Origin: JALOLV01 sp046295175 | GTDB lineage: Bacteria > Bacteroidota > Bacteroidia > Cytophagales > Spirosomataceae | NCBI GenBank assembly: GCA_046295175.1 | Contig: JBKBNY010000002.1 | Location: 496,001 to 560,000, forward strand | Direction: 5' to 3' | Length of the DNA stretch: 64,000 nt | Shown: one piece after another, positions 57,755 through 64,000 of the stretch | Layout of the letters: every line of letters starts with the position of its first letter | Position numbering within the stretch: position 1 is the first letter of the stretch | The notes under the pieces: model-generated | Databases searched by the model: none | What the model saw: only the letters and a program-made list of their open reading frames with translations | Told to the model about the DNA's origin: nothing | Translations under genes and position numbers: made by a program

Positions 57755-57785
57755 AAAGACACCCACTACTGGGTGCCTTCTCGCG
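57755..57785 (-). terminator. Terminator between fmt and the DoxX gene
   Basis: On the - strand GGCACCCAGTAGTGGGTGTC is a hairpin followed by TTTCTTTTTT; it ends the DoxX gene. No comparable T tract on the + strand. Confidence 0.65.
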
Positions 57786-57818
57786 GTCAGGTTTTAGTTT
57801 AGGGGTTAATAAATATCT

Positions 57819-58181
57819 TTATTCTTGAGGCTGGGTGCCGGCATAAACCAATGCACCGCCCGCAATTGCTATATCTTTTAAAAGGCTTGCCATTGCCATT
57901 TGTCCGCCGTCGCCACCAGCCGCAACAGCCGGAGCGTGAATCAACGCAACAAAAATCAATAACATTACCGCCAGAAGTGTAGCGGCTAATCTTGCTTTCT
58001 TCTGCATGATAATCGAGACCGCAGCCGCAATAAGGGCTAATCCTGTAATATATACCCAGATTGCTCCGCCAGGGATTGGTACCATACCGCCCATTTTATC
58101 GGCAGCCATAAAGTGAAGAAGACCAAAAATAGCCATCGGAATCGCCAATAGGAAGCGACCTGTCTTGATGAACATTTCCAT
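57819..58181 (-). CDS. DoxX-family membrane protein
   Basis: 120 residues, four hydrophobic helices, of the DoxX family: LLAIPMAIFGLLHFMAADKMGGMVP near the start (GxxHFxxA pattern) and VYITGLALIAAAVSIIM, RLAATLLAVMLLIFVALIHAP. Members take part in thiosulfate, quinone or thiol redox and detoxification, but most are unassigned. Single gene. The role here is unknown. Confidence 0.8.
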   Translation of the reverse strand: MEMFIKTGRFLLAIPMAIFGLLHFMAADKMGGMVPIPGGAIWVYITGLALIAAAVSIIMQKKARLAATLLAVMLLIFVALIHAPAVAAGGDGGQMAMASLLKDIAIAGGALVYAGTQPQE

Positions 58182-58369
58182 AGTGTTTTAGGTTTAGGGT
58201 TTAACTTGAAATCTTAATTTCATCGAAAAATACAATTTTTTATTTATATAAAGCAAATTTTTGAGCAAAAATTTTATGTATCTACACATATTTTAAGTTT
58301 TGAATGACGAACCAACGACCCAATCGGTATGTTTGTAATGAATAAAGATAATCTAAAAGCTAATTTGAT

Positions 58370-59527
58370 ATGTTGAATTTTGAATTCCAGAACCCTACAA
58401 AAATTCTGTTTGGCAAGGGCCAAATAGCTGCTATAAATAAAGAGATTCGGCAAGATGCCAAAGTGCTGATGACCTACGGCGGCGGAAGTATCAAAACCAA
58501 TGGTGTTTATGAGCAGGTGATTGCGGCATTGGGCAGCCAAACGGTAATTGAGTTTGGCGGAATCGAGCCAAATCCGAGCTACGAAACATTGATGAAGGCC
58601 GTAGAAATCATGCGTAGCGAAAGCGTTGATTTTGTGTTGGCAGTAGGAGGCGGCTCGGTGATAGATGGTACTAAATTTTTGGTGGCGGCAGTAGATTATG
58701 CTGGCGAACCATGGGATATTCTTAAAAAATCGGTAAGAACATTTAAGGCAATGCCGTTCGGAACGGTGTTGACTCTTCCTGCCACTGGTTCGGAGATGAA
58801 TTCGGGGGCGGTTATTACACGCCACGAGACCCAAGAAAAACTCTCGATGGGTGGGCCGGGATTGTTTCCGAAGTTTTCGGTTCTCGACCCCGAGGTCGTT
58901 AAGAGTATTCCGAAAAGACAATTGGTAAATGGTGTTGTAGATGCCTACACGCACGTTTTGGAGCAATACATGACGTATCCGGCAGGAGCGTGGCTACAAG
59001 ATAGAATTGCCGAAGGAATCATGCAGACACTCATTGAAGTAGCTCCGAAGATTATCAACGACCCGAGCGATTATACTGCGGCATCGAATTTTATGTGGAG
59101 CTGCACCATGGCTCTCAATGGTTTGATTCAGAAAGGAGTACCAACCGACTGGGCTACGCACATGATAGGTCATGAGTTGACAGCTCTCTATAACATCGAC
59201 CATGCTATGACACTGGCGATTATTTTTCCGCAATTGTATAAGGTAAAATTTGAGCATAAAAAAGAGAAATTGGCTCAGTATGCCGAAAGAATCTGGAATG
59301 TAAACTCTGGTACACTCGACGAAAAAGCCCAAGCTGGAATTGATAAAACAGTTGAGTTTTTGCACAGTTTGGGGGTAAAAACTAAGCTTTCGGAATACAC
59401 CGATGATTTTGCCAAAGCAGGAGAATTTATCGAAAACCGTTTTACCGAAAGAGGTTGGAGAGGTCTTGGCGAAAGAAGAGACATAACACCTACTGTGGTG
59501 AGAGAGATTGTAGAATTGAGTTATTGA
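58370..59527 (+). CDS. Iron-containing alcohol dehydrogenase (YqhD-type)
   Basis: 385 residues, group III alcohol/aldehyde dehydrogenase close to YqhD, which reduces short-chain aldehydes with NADPH. NAD(P)-binding: GGGSIKTNG and AVGGGSVIDGTKF; metal site: DAYTHVLEQYM (Asp and His) and ATHMIGHELTALYNIDHAMTLAI (two His). The start MLNFEFQNPTKILFGKGQI is typical. Single gene on the + strand. Downstream lies a dispersed repeat that also occurs at 24856. Confidence 0.92.
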   Translation: MLNFEFQNPTKILFGKGQIAAINKEIRQDAKVLMTYGGGSIKTNGVYEQVIAALGSQTVIEFGGIEPNPSYETLMKAVEIMRSESVDFVLAVGGGSVIDGTKFLVAAVDYAGEPWDILKKSVRTFKAMPFGTVLTLPATGSEMNSGAVITRHETQEKLSMGGPGLFPKFSVLDPEVVKSIPKRQLVNGVVDAYTHVLEQYMTYPAGAWLQDRIAEGIMQTLIEVAPKIINDPSDYTAASNFMWSCTMALNGLIQKGVPTDWATHMIGHELTALYNIDHAMTLAIIFPQLYKVKFEHKKEKLAQYAERIWNVNSGTLDEKAQAGIDKTVEFLHSLGVKTKLSEYTDDFAKAGEFIENRFTERGWRGLGERRDITPTVVREIVELSY

Positions 59528-59576
59528 TTAATGTAGGTAGGTCATTCCGAACTTTATAGATGTTGAATCTTAAAAC

Positions 59577-59642
59577 CCGTGGCACGGTAATAGACTAAAA
59601 CTGGTAGAATAGCAAACCAGAAGGTTATCCGTGCCACGGATT
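59577..59642. repeat. Dispersed repeat with CCGTG-N-CACGG ends, second copy
   Basis: CCGTGGCACGG (59577-59587) and CCGTGCCACGG (59629-59639) flank an inner stretch that reads, on the other strand, like the element at 24856-24928. Confidence 0.7.
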
Positions 59643-59687
59643 TCTCCCCTTTTTATTTAACCAAGTTATTTCACAATTTATCTAAAT

Positions 59688-62081
59688 TTACATAACCAAC
59701 TTGTTACTTCCACTTTTTAGCGGTAATTCTTTCCCTTTCCAGATAAATCTTCCCGAAACACTCGGTGGTAGTGTGATTTCGGCAATTATTTTGCCTTTTT
59801 CGTCGATTTGGTATTTGACCGAAAGCTCACCTTTTGGATGCGGAATACTTCCCGAAGCAGTTTTTAAATCGCCTAAGTGCGGCTGGATTTTTACTTTATC
59901 AAAATTTGCTCCGTCGGTATCGATGCCAAGCATAATCCTAAAAAACTCAATATTTGGGTGTGCCGACCACGCGTGGCAATCGGAGCGTGTACGCATAGGG
60001 TCAGTCATTTCGCCCCAAGTTGTCAATCCGTAGTCGAGATGGTCTTTCCAGAGCGAAAGCATTTTCATGTACTCATTGCCCAAGCCAACTTTTCGAGCCG
60101 CCAAATGCAAATAGTATTTGAAATAGATTGAACACGGCATCAATGATTTATCGGGGATAATCCTTTCTATCAAGGCTTTGGCTTCTGCTCCTGTAACGGT
60201 ATTGGTCAAAACAGCCAAAACATTAGGATGCTGCGAATAATGCTTCATTTCGGGGGTATCGCTGAATATCTTTTTAGATGAATCCCAGTACATTTTCTTG
60301 ACGGTCTGCTGCAATTGCAAAGCTTTTTGTCGATACACACTGGCAAATTCTTTTGAGCCAAATTTGTCTTCTAATTCGGCGGCTAACTGCAACGCCCAAA
60401 GCAATTGAAAATCCATTGCAGCCGATTCTCCGTTGTCGGTTGATGGAGCCCTTCCCGATTTCCAATCAGGGTCTTCAGACCAGTCGGTGAAGTTCCAATA
60501 AGGTACTTTTTTGAGCGAACCACTGGCGTTTTGCAGATTGATAAACCAATTCAGAATCTGACGAGTGCCTTGGATACGCTCTTTCACAAATTGATTATCG
60601 GCTCGATACATCCAATAATCATGTACCATGCCTATCCACCATAGCGAAAACGGCGGAATCTGCTGCGGAACATAACTCGGGAACCTACTTTGGGTAACCC
60701 CTTCGGCCAATCTCGAATTATCAAATTGCAGAATCGCATTACGAGCCAATCGGTCATCGCCAGTGTTATAGTACGAAATCAATGCCTGGATTCGGGTATC
60801 GCCCACATATTGTAATTGTTCGTAATAAGGGCAGTCCATGTAAGTTTCGGTAGCACACAAACGGGCCGTACGGAAACCCACGTCCATCATTTTTTTGATA
60901 TTTTCGTCTGGAACATCCAATTTTGCCTTCATTTCAAACGGATACCCCGTCTGGATATACCGCAGATTTGTCAGCCTGAGGGGTTTCTCTTTTGTCTCGA
61001 TTTCGAGTTTTACGTATCTGAATGTCCGATACCAAAGGCTCTCAAAAATTCGGTATTTACCATCATCGCTGATGACCACATCCTTTGGCCCTACCAGACG
61101 CAATTTACCCTCAACTTCATTGCGGTTTGGTTTCTTGTTTTCTCTTCGCCAATCATCCGTTCCTTCATCAAAATAAAAAGACTCGGCGTATTGTAGCGAA
61201 ATCGTAGCACCTTTTCCGCCGCCGTTGTATTCAAAAGCAGGGTATCCATTTGTCAAAACTTCGTTATCGAGCAATATCGAAACTTTTGTATTTGCCGGAA
61301 TATCAAGCTGAGTCCATTCGTACGGGAAATCGGGTTGTAGTTTAAGACCTTCTCCTTTTCGAGCCTTTTTAAAGGCTTTTTCAGACCATTCCATCTGCGG
61401 AATAATTCTCGGAGTCAGTAGCCAAGCCTCTGTCCAATCAGCACCTTGTTTAGGTAGCCCTTGGCTTAGAGTTGTTGCGTTTTTCCAACCATTATCATCA
61501 AAATTAGCCTTCTCCCAGCCGTGCGGATACTTTTCGTGGTCGATAGTTTCTTGTGGACCAACGACATAATAGCTATATATTAATTCTGGCCTCGAAATTT
61601 TGTAGGCTTCGTTTCGGATGCCTTTCCAAGTGCGATTGGTATTCAAAATCGCCTCTTTTTCAGAATCTCCTTGCAAAATAAAACCCGTTCGGAACGTCAT
61701 CTGAGCCATCGGGCGTTGCTCGCCAAATTGCCAAACCACAGCCGCCACAACGTTTTTGCCTGCTTTTAGGTATTTGGCAATGTCAACCGTCTCGAAATTC
61801 CAATGAAAAATCTCGCCTCGTGCCGGCCCAAGCGAGACAAAATCGCCATTGACGTACAGTTTATAGCGATTATCGGCCGAAACATGAACGATAAATGAAG
61901 TCGGTTTTTCGGTCAATTCAAAAGTTTTACGGAAATGATAAACCCCAAATTCGTAGTTTGGTTCATTGGGTACGTGAATCCACTGGGCTTTCCATGGTTT
62001 ATTCAGAACTTCGGGATTGATTTTTTGAGCAAATGCAGAATTAAGACAGCAAAATGCCAATAAAAGGAGTAGTTTTCTCAT
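59688..62081 (-). CDS. GH78-family alpha-L-rhamnosidase
   Basis: 797 residues, secreted (signal peptide MRKLLLLLAFCCLNSAFAQ). The N-terminal half has beta-sandwich domains (YHFRKTFELTEKPTSFIVHVSADNRYKLYVNGDFVSLGPARGEIFHW, WSxDD-like), and from about 400 on a six-hairpin barrel with ATETYMDCPYYEQLQYVGDTRIQALISYYNTGD, the acidic DCPxxEQ signature of GH78, then NWTFD-like NFTDWSEDP and TWGEMTDP. Hydrolyses terminal alpha-L-rhamnose of plant or microbial polysaccharides, in the periplasm or at the cell surface. No SusC/SusD pair or other CAZyme is near, so it is not in a PUL here. Confidence 0.9.
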   Translation of the reverse strand: MRKLLLLLAFCCLNSAFAQKINPEVLNKPWKAQWIHVPNEPNYEFGVYHFRKTFELTEKPTSFIVHVSADNRYKLYVNGDFVSLGPARGEIFHWNFETVDIAKYLKAGKNVVAAVVWQFGEQRPMAQMTFRTGFILQGDSEKEAILNTNRTWKGIRNEAYKISRPELIYSYYVVGPQETIDHEKYPHGWEKANFDDNGWKNATTLSQGLPKQGADWTEAWLLTPRIIPQMEWSEKAFKKARKGEGLKLQPDFPYEWTQLDIPANTKVSILLDNEVLTNGYPAFEYNGGGKGATISLQYAESFYFDEGTDDWRRENKKPNRNEVEGKLRLVGPKDVVISDDGKYRIFESLWYRTFRYVKLEIETKEKPLRLTNLRYIQTGYPFEMKAKLDVPDENIKKMMDVGFRTARLCATETYMDCPYYEQLQYVGDTRIQALISYYNTGDDRLARNAILQFDNSRLAEGVTQSRFPSYVPQQIPPFSLWWIGMVHDYWMYRADNQFVKERIQGTRQILNWFINLQNASGSLKKVPYWNFTDWSEDPDWKSGRAPSTDNGESAAMDFQLLWALQLAAELEDKFGSKEFASVYRQKALQLQQTVKKMYWDSSKKIFSDTPEMKHYSQHPNVLAVLTNTVTGAEAKALIERIIPDKSLMPCSIYFKYYLHLAARKVGLGNEYMKMLSLWKDHLDYGLTTWGEMTDPMRTRSDCHAWSAHPNIEFFRIMLGIDTDGANFDKVKIQPHLGDLKTASGSIPHPKGELSVKYQIDEKGKIIAEITLPPSVSGRFIWKGKELPLKSGSNKLVM

Positions 62082-62229
62082 TCTCGGAATGTTTTTGGTC
62101 GAATAGCACTCGTAAAGATGAGAAATATAGTTTTAAGTTTCAAAATTTGATGTTTGAAAGTTTGGGGGTTTTAGAGTTTGAAGAGTGATAAACAACTTGA
62201 AACTAAGTATGAAGAACAATTTAATTGAC

Positions 62230-62346
62230 AATATCTTACCGTAGCGACGGTCGCCACGGAGGAACACGAAGTACAACACGGAATTTCACACTGAAAAGAC
62301 GAAAGTCTCCGTGAAACTCCGTGGTGAAAAAATATTATCAATTTAA
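62230..62346. repeat. Intergenic element with short terminal inverted repeats
   Basis: AATTGACAATAT near 62222 and ATATTATCAATT near 62332 face each other, and the inside has CCACGGAG and CTCCGTGG arms plus several CACGG/CCGTG boxes. It fills most of the 62082-62382 gap, in which I see no gene. A GCGACGGTCGCC box is shared with 55890. Confidence 0.45.
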
Positions 62347-62382
62347 TTTTTGAAATTACTTAATAAACCCCAAAAACCAAAC

Positions 62383-62907
62383 TCAAAACGCCACCAATGC
62401 CTTAGCTTGTTTTTCTAAGAAATCTCGGTAAATATCGAAGGTCATATTTTCGCCATTAAAATGCTGACGGATTTGCCCTAATTTCAGACGCAGACCCAGA
62501 ACATCGGTACCCATGTAGCTCAAAATATCACTAAAATGACTTAATCCTACGGCGTTTCCTTGTACGCCCGAGGCAATTCCGACCAGAGCCGCTTTTTTGT
62601 TATTAAAAGTATCAGGATAACGCAAACCGTCCATAAAAGTCTTTAATGCTCCGGGAAACGAACCGTTGTATTCGGGAATCACAAAAACAAATTTATGGTT
62701 GGCATCCACAATTCTCTGGAATTCGTTGAAGGCTTCATTTTTGCCCGAATTGCTGTAAAGAGCCGAAAACGCGTAATCTTCGGGGAGGTCGGCCAAGTCT
62801 AAAATCTGGCTATCTTGACCAAGTTGGGTGAGTTGTTTTTGGTAATATTCTGCGATTTTTCTCGAAACTGAGTTTTTTCTATTTGTGCCTACTATAATTA
62901 TAATCAT
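62383..62907 (-). CDS. NAD(P)H-dependent FMN reductase
   Basis: 174 residues of the flavodoxin-like NADPH:FMN/quinone reductase family (ArsH/WrbA-like fold, SsuE/ChrR-type). MIIIIVGTNRKNSVSRKIAEYYQKQL has the FMN phosphate loop GTxRxxS, and VIPEYNGSFPGALKTFMDGL is the second FMN-contact block typical of the group. Cytoplasmic two-electron reduction of flavin, quinone or chromate-like substrates. Divergent from the AlkD-like gene. Confidence 0.88.
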   Translation of the reverse strand: MIIIIVGTNRKNSVSRKIAEYYQKQLTQLGQDSQILDLADLPEDYAFSALYSNSGKNEAFNEFQRIVDANHKFVFVIPEYNGSFPGALKTFMDGLRYPDTFNNKKAALVGIASGVQGNAVGLSHFSDILSYMGTDVLGLRLKLGQIRQHFNGENMTFDIYRDFLEKQAKALVAF

Positions 62908-63022
62908 TTTGTATCCTCTTGTATTTTATCGATGAAGCCGCCAATTTGCTGTAAACCGAAAACTTCAAATTTTAAACTAAATTCTTATCTTTAACAAAAT
63001 TCAAATCAAAACGTTTCAAAAA

Positions 63023-63730
63023 ATGTTGCAAGACCTTATCTCAGAGCTAAAAAAAGTGTCGAGTCCAGAAAGAGCTAAGACTTCTCAGTGGTTTTTTAAA
63101 ACAGGCAAAGGCGAATACGGCGAAGGCGATGTTTTTGTCGGTATCACGACACCGCTGCTCAGAGCAACAATAAAAAATTACAAAAACCTGACTTTTGATG
63201 AGGTTCAGGAGTTGCTCAATAGCGAAATCCACGAGTACCGCATGGCTGGTTTATTGATTTTGGTCGAGCAATTTAAAAAAGCCAAAGAAGATAAACGCAA
63301 AGAAATCTATGAGTTTTATTTATCGAACTTAAATCAAATTAATAACTGGGATTTGGTAGATTGTAGTTGCCGAGACATCGTGGGTTGGTATTTGTTCGAT
63401 AAAGACCGCAGCAAACTCTACGAATTGGCACAAACTAAACACCTCTGGAGCCAGCGAGTGGCAATCGTTTCAACGTGGTTTTTTATCGCCAAAAAACAAT
63501 ACGACGATATCATTGCTCTATCAGAATTGCCCCAAATGCTTTACCACAAACACGACCTCATGCACAAAGCCGTAGGCTGGATGCTACGTGAAGCATGGAA
63601 ACGAACTGGGCAGCAAGAAGTCGAATTATTCCTCGAAAAGCACGCCCACGAAATGCCCCGCACGATGCTTCGATACACCATCGAAAAAATGAGTGACGAA
63701 CAAAGAAAGTATTTTATGAATAAAAAGTGA
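63023..63730 (+). CDS. AlkD-like DNA alkylation repair protein
   Basis: 235 residues, all-helical HEAT-like repeats of the AlkC/AlkD family, DNA glycosylases that remove N3- and N7-alkyl purines without flipping the base. Visible: GEGDVFVGITTPLLRATIKNYKNLTFDEVQELLNSEIHEYRMAGLLILV and NINNWDLVDCSCRDIVGWYL (the W-D-x-x-D region of the active site), then SQRVAIVSTWFFI and KAVGWMLREAWKR. Single gene, no ada or alk partners. Confidence 0.9.
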   Translation: MLQDLISELKKVSSPERAKTSQWFFKTGKGEYGEGDVFVGITTPLLRATIKNYKNLTFDEVQELLNSEIHEYRMAGLLILVEQFKKAKEDKRKEIYEFYLSNLNQINNWDLVDCSCRDIVGWYLFDKDRSKLYELAQTKHLWSQRVAIVSTWFFIAKKQYDDIIALSELPQMLYHKHDLMHKAVGWMLREAWKRTGQQEVELFLEKHAHEMPRTMLRYTIEKMSDEQRKYFMNKK

Positions 63731-63799
63731 GGAATTAGACTTTAGATGCAGGAATCAAGATGAAATTTCATAAAGCACGAAATAACACAGTTTTATGTT

Positions 63800-63860
63800 A
63801 TTTTCGGTCAAAATCTGTAAAATCAGCGTTGGAACATCCGTTTTATCAGCGTGCCATTTT
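63800..63860. repeat. Second copy of the inner repeat of 29341-29478
   Basis: AATCTGTAAAATCAGCGTT, then GGAACATCCGTTTTATC-AGCGTGCCATTTT matches, with changes, the inner part of the 29341-29478 element. No terminal inverted repeats are visible at this copy. Confidence 0.5.
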
Positions 63861-63971
63861 GCGATACTTTCAGAATAATAATCCATAAATTCTTCCTACT
63901 AAATCAATATAAAGCAAGTTGAAATGTGTAATTTCGGGCGAATCATTTATTCAAAACTATTCTATTCAACC

Positions 63972-64000
63972 ATGAGATTTTATTTATCAATTGCATTTTT
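63972..64000 (+). CDS. Start of a secreted protein, 3' partial
   Basis: ATG followed by codons for MRFYLSIAF at the window edge, like the beginning of a signal peptide. Nothing more can be said. Confidence 0.35.

Noticed and set aside
58274..58966. A 230-codon open frame on the - strand opposite the alcohol dehydrogenase
   Set aside because: Shadow of a conserved gene; composition is Arg/His/Cys-rich and unlike any protein.
62230..62346. A small gene in the gap before the FMN reductase
   Set aside because: No frame with start and plausible composition; the sequence is explained by inverted repeats.
1..64000. CRISPR array, prophage, insertion sequence, rRNA or tRNA genes
   Set aside because: No regular spacer-repeat pattern, no transposase or integrase, no tRNA-like T-loop in any gap. 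The short palindromes are single elements, not arrays.

Overview
The window looks like an ordinary chromosomal stretch from a member of the Bacteroidota, most likely a pigmented Cytophagales (Spirosomaceae/Cytophagaceae type). The evidence is the repeated use of the Bacteroidota promoter (-33 TTG or TTTG, about 19-20 bases, -7 TAnnTTTG), weak or absent Shine-Dalgarno sequences, a PorP/SprF type IX secretion protein, several small outer-membrane barrels, carotenoid genes (crtY and a crtI/crtD-type desaturase), Rrf2 and LytTR regulators and a GH78 rhamnosidase. About 60 protein genes fill it on both strands in short units of one or two genes. I see no rRNA, tRNA, CRISPR array, phage, transposase gene or plasmid module.

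Layout. 1-5.5 kb: the end of a molybdenum hydroxylase large subunit, an Rrf2 regulator, an AT-rich EVE-like/PD-(D/E)xK nuclease gene (the one clear accessory or defence candidate), purine nucleoside phosphorylase and an OsmC protein. 5.7-16 kb: lipoyl synthase, lycopene cyclase, SAM synthetase behind a structured leader, several secreted or outer-membrane proteins, NAD kinase, a histidine phosphatase, a MenI-like thioesterase. 16-24.8 kb: SPFH protein, stand-alone maltokinase, M20 peptidase, the divergent mntH/mntR pair with a visible operator, an LptF/G permease. 25-39 kb: tsaB, two carboxyl-terminal proteases and a third S41 lipoprotein, LytTR regulators, pheS, a TIM-barrel epimerase, TauE/SafE, a second OsmC, an MFS exporter, PorP/SprF. 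39-50 kb: a membrane nitrilase, DASH cryptochrome, Lrp-type regulator and ornithine aminotransferase (divergent), a DeoR regulator beside an orphan promoter-terminator unit, crcB, an amino acid permease, a short leuA behind an attenuator-like leader, and pyruvate kinase. 49-64 kb: carotenoid desaturase, a flippase-like membrane protein, M14 peptidase, a CarboxypepD-like protein, a papain-like protease with a duplicated acidic tail, HIT, greA behind a triple-terminator leader, fmt, DoxX, a YqhD-type alcohol dehydrogenase, GH78, an FMN reductase, an AlkD-like protein, and the first codons of a secreted protein.

The most interesting content is in the spaces between genes. These hold a leuA leader with a 31-codon ORF followed by a terminator; a greA leader with a 16-codon ORF and three terminators, in the manner of the E. 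coli greA leader; a 250-base transcription unit without a gene next to the DeoR regulator; an MntR-type operator near mntH with a near-identical sequence 25 kb away between leuA and pyk; and several families of short palindromic repeats, one copy of which supplies codons to a signal peptide. All promoter, terminator and RNA calls are by eye and have not been folded or searched.
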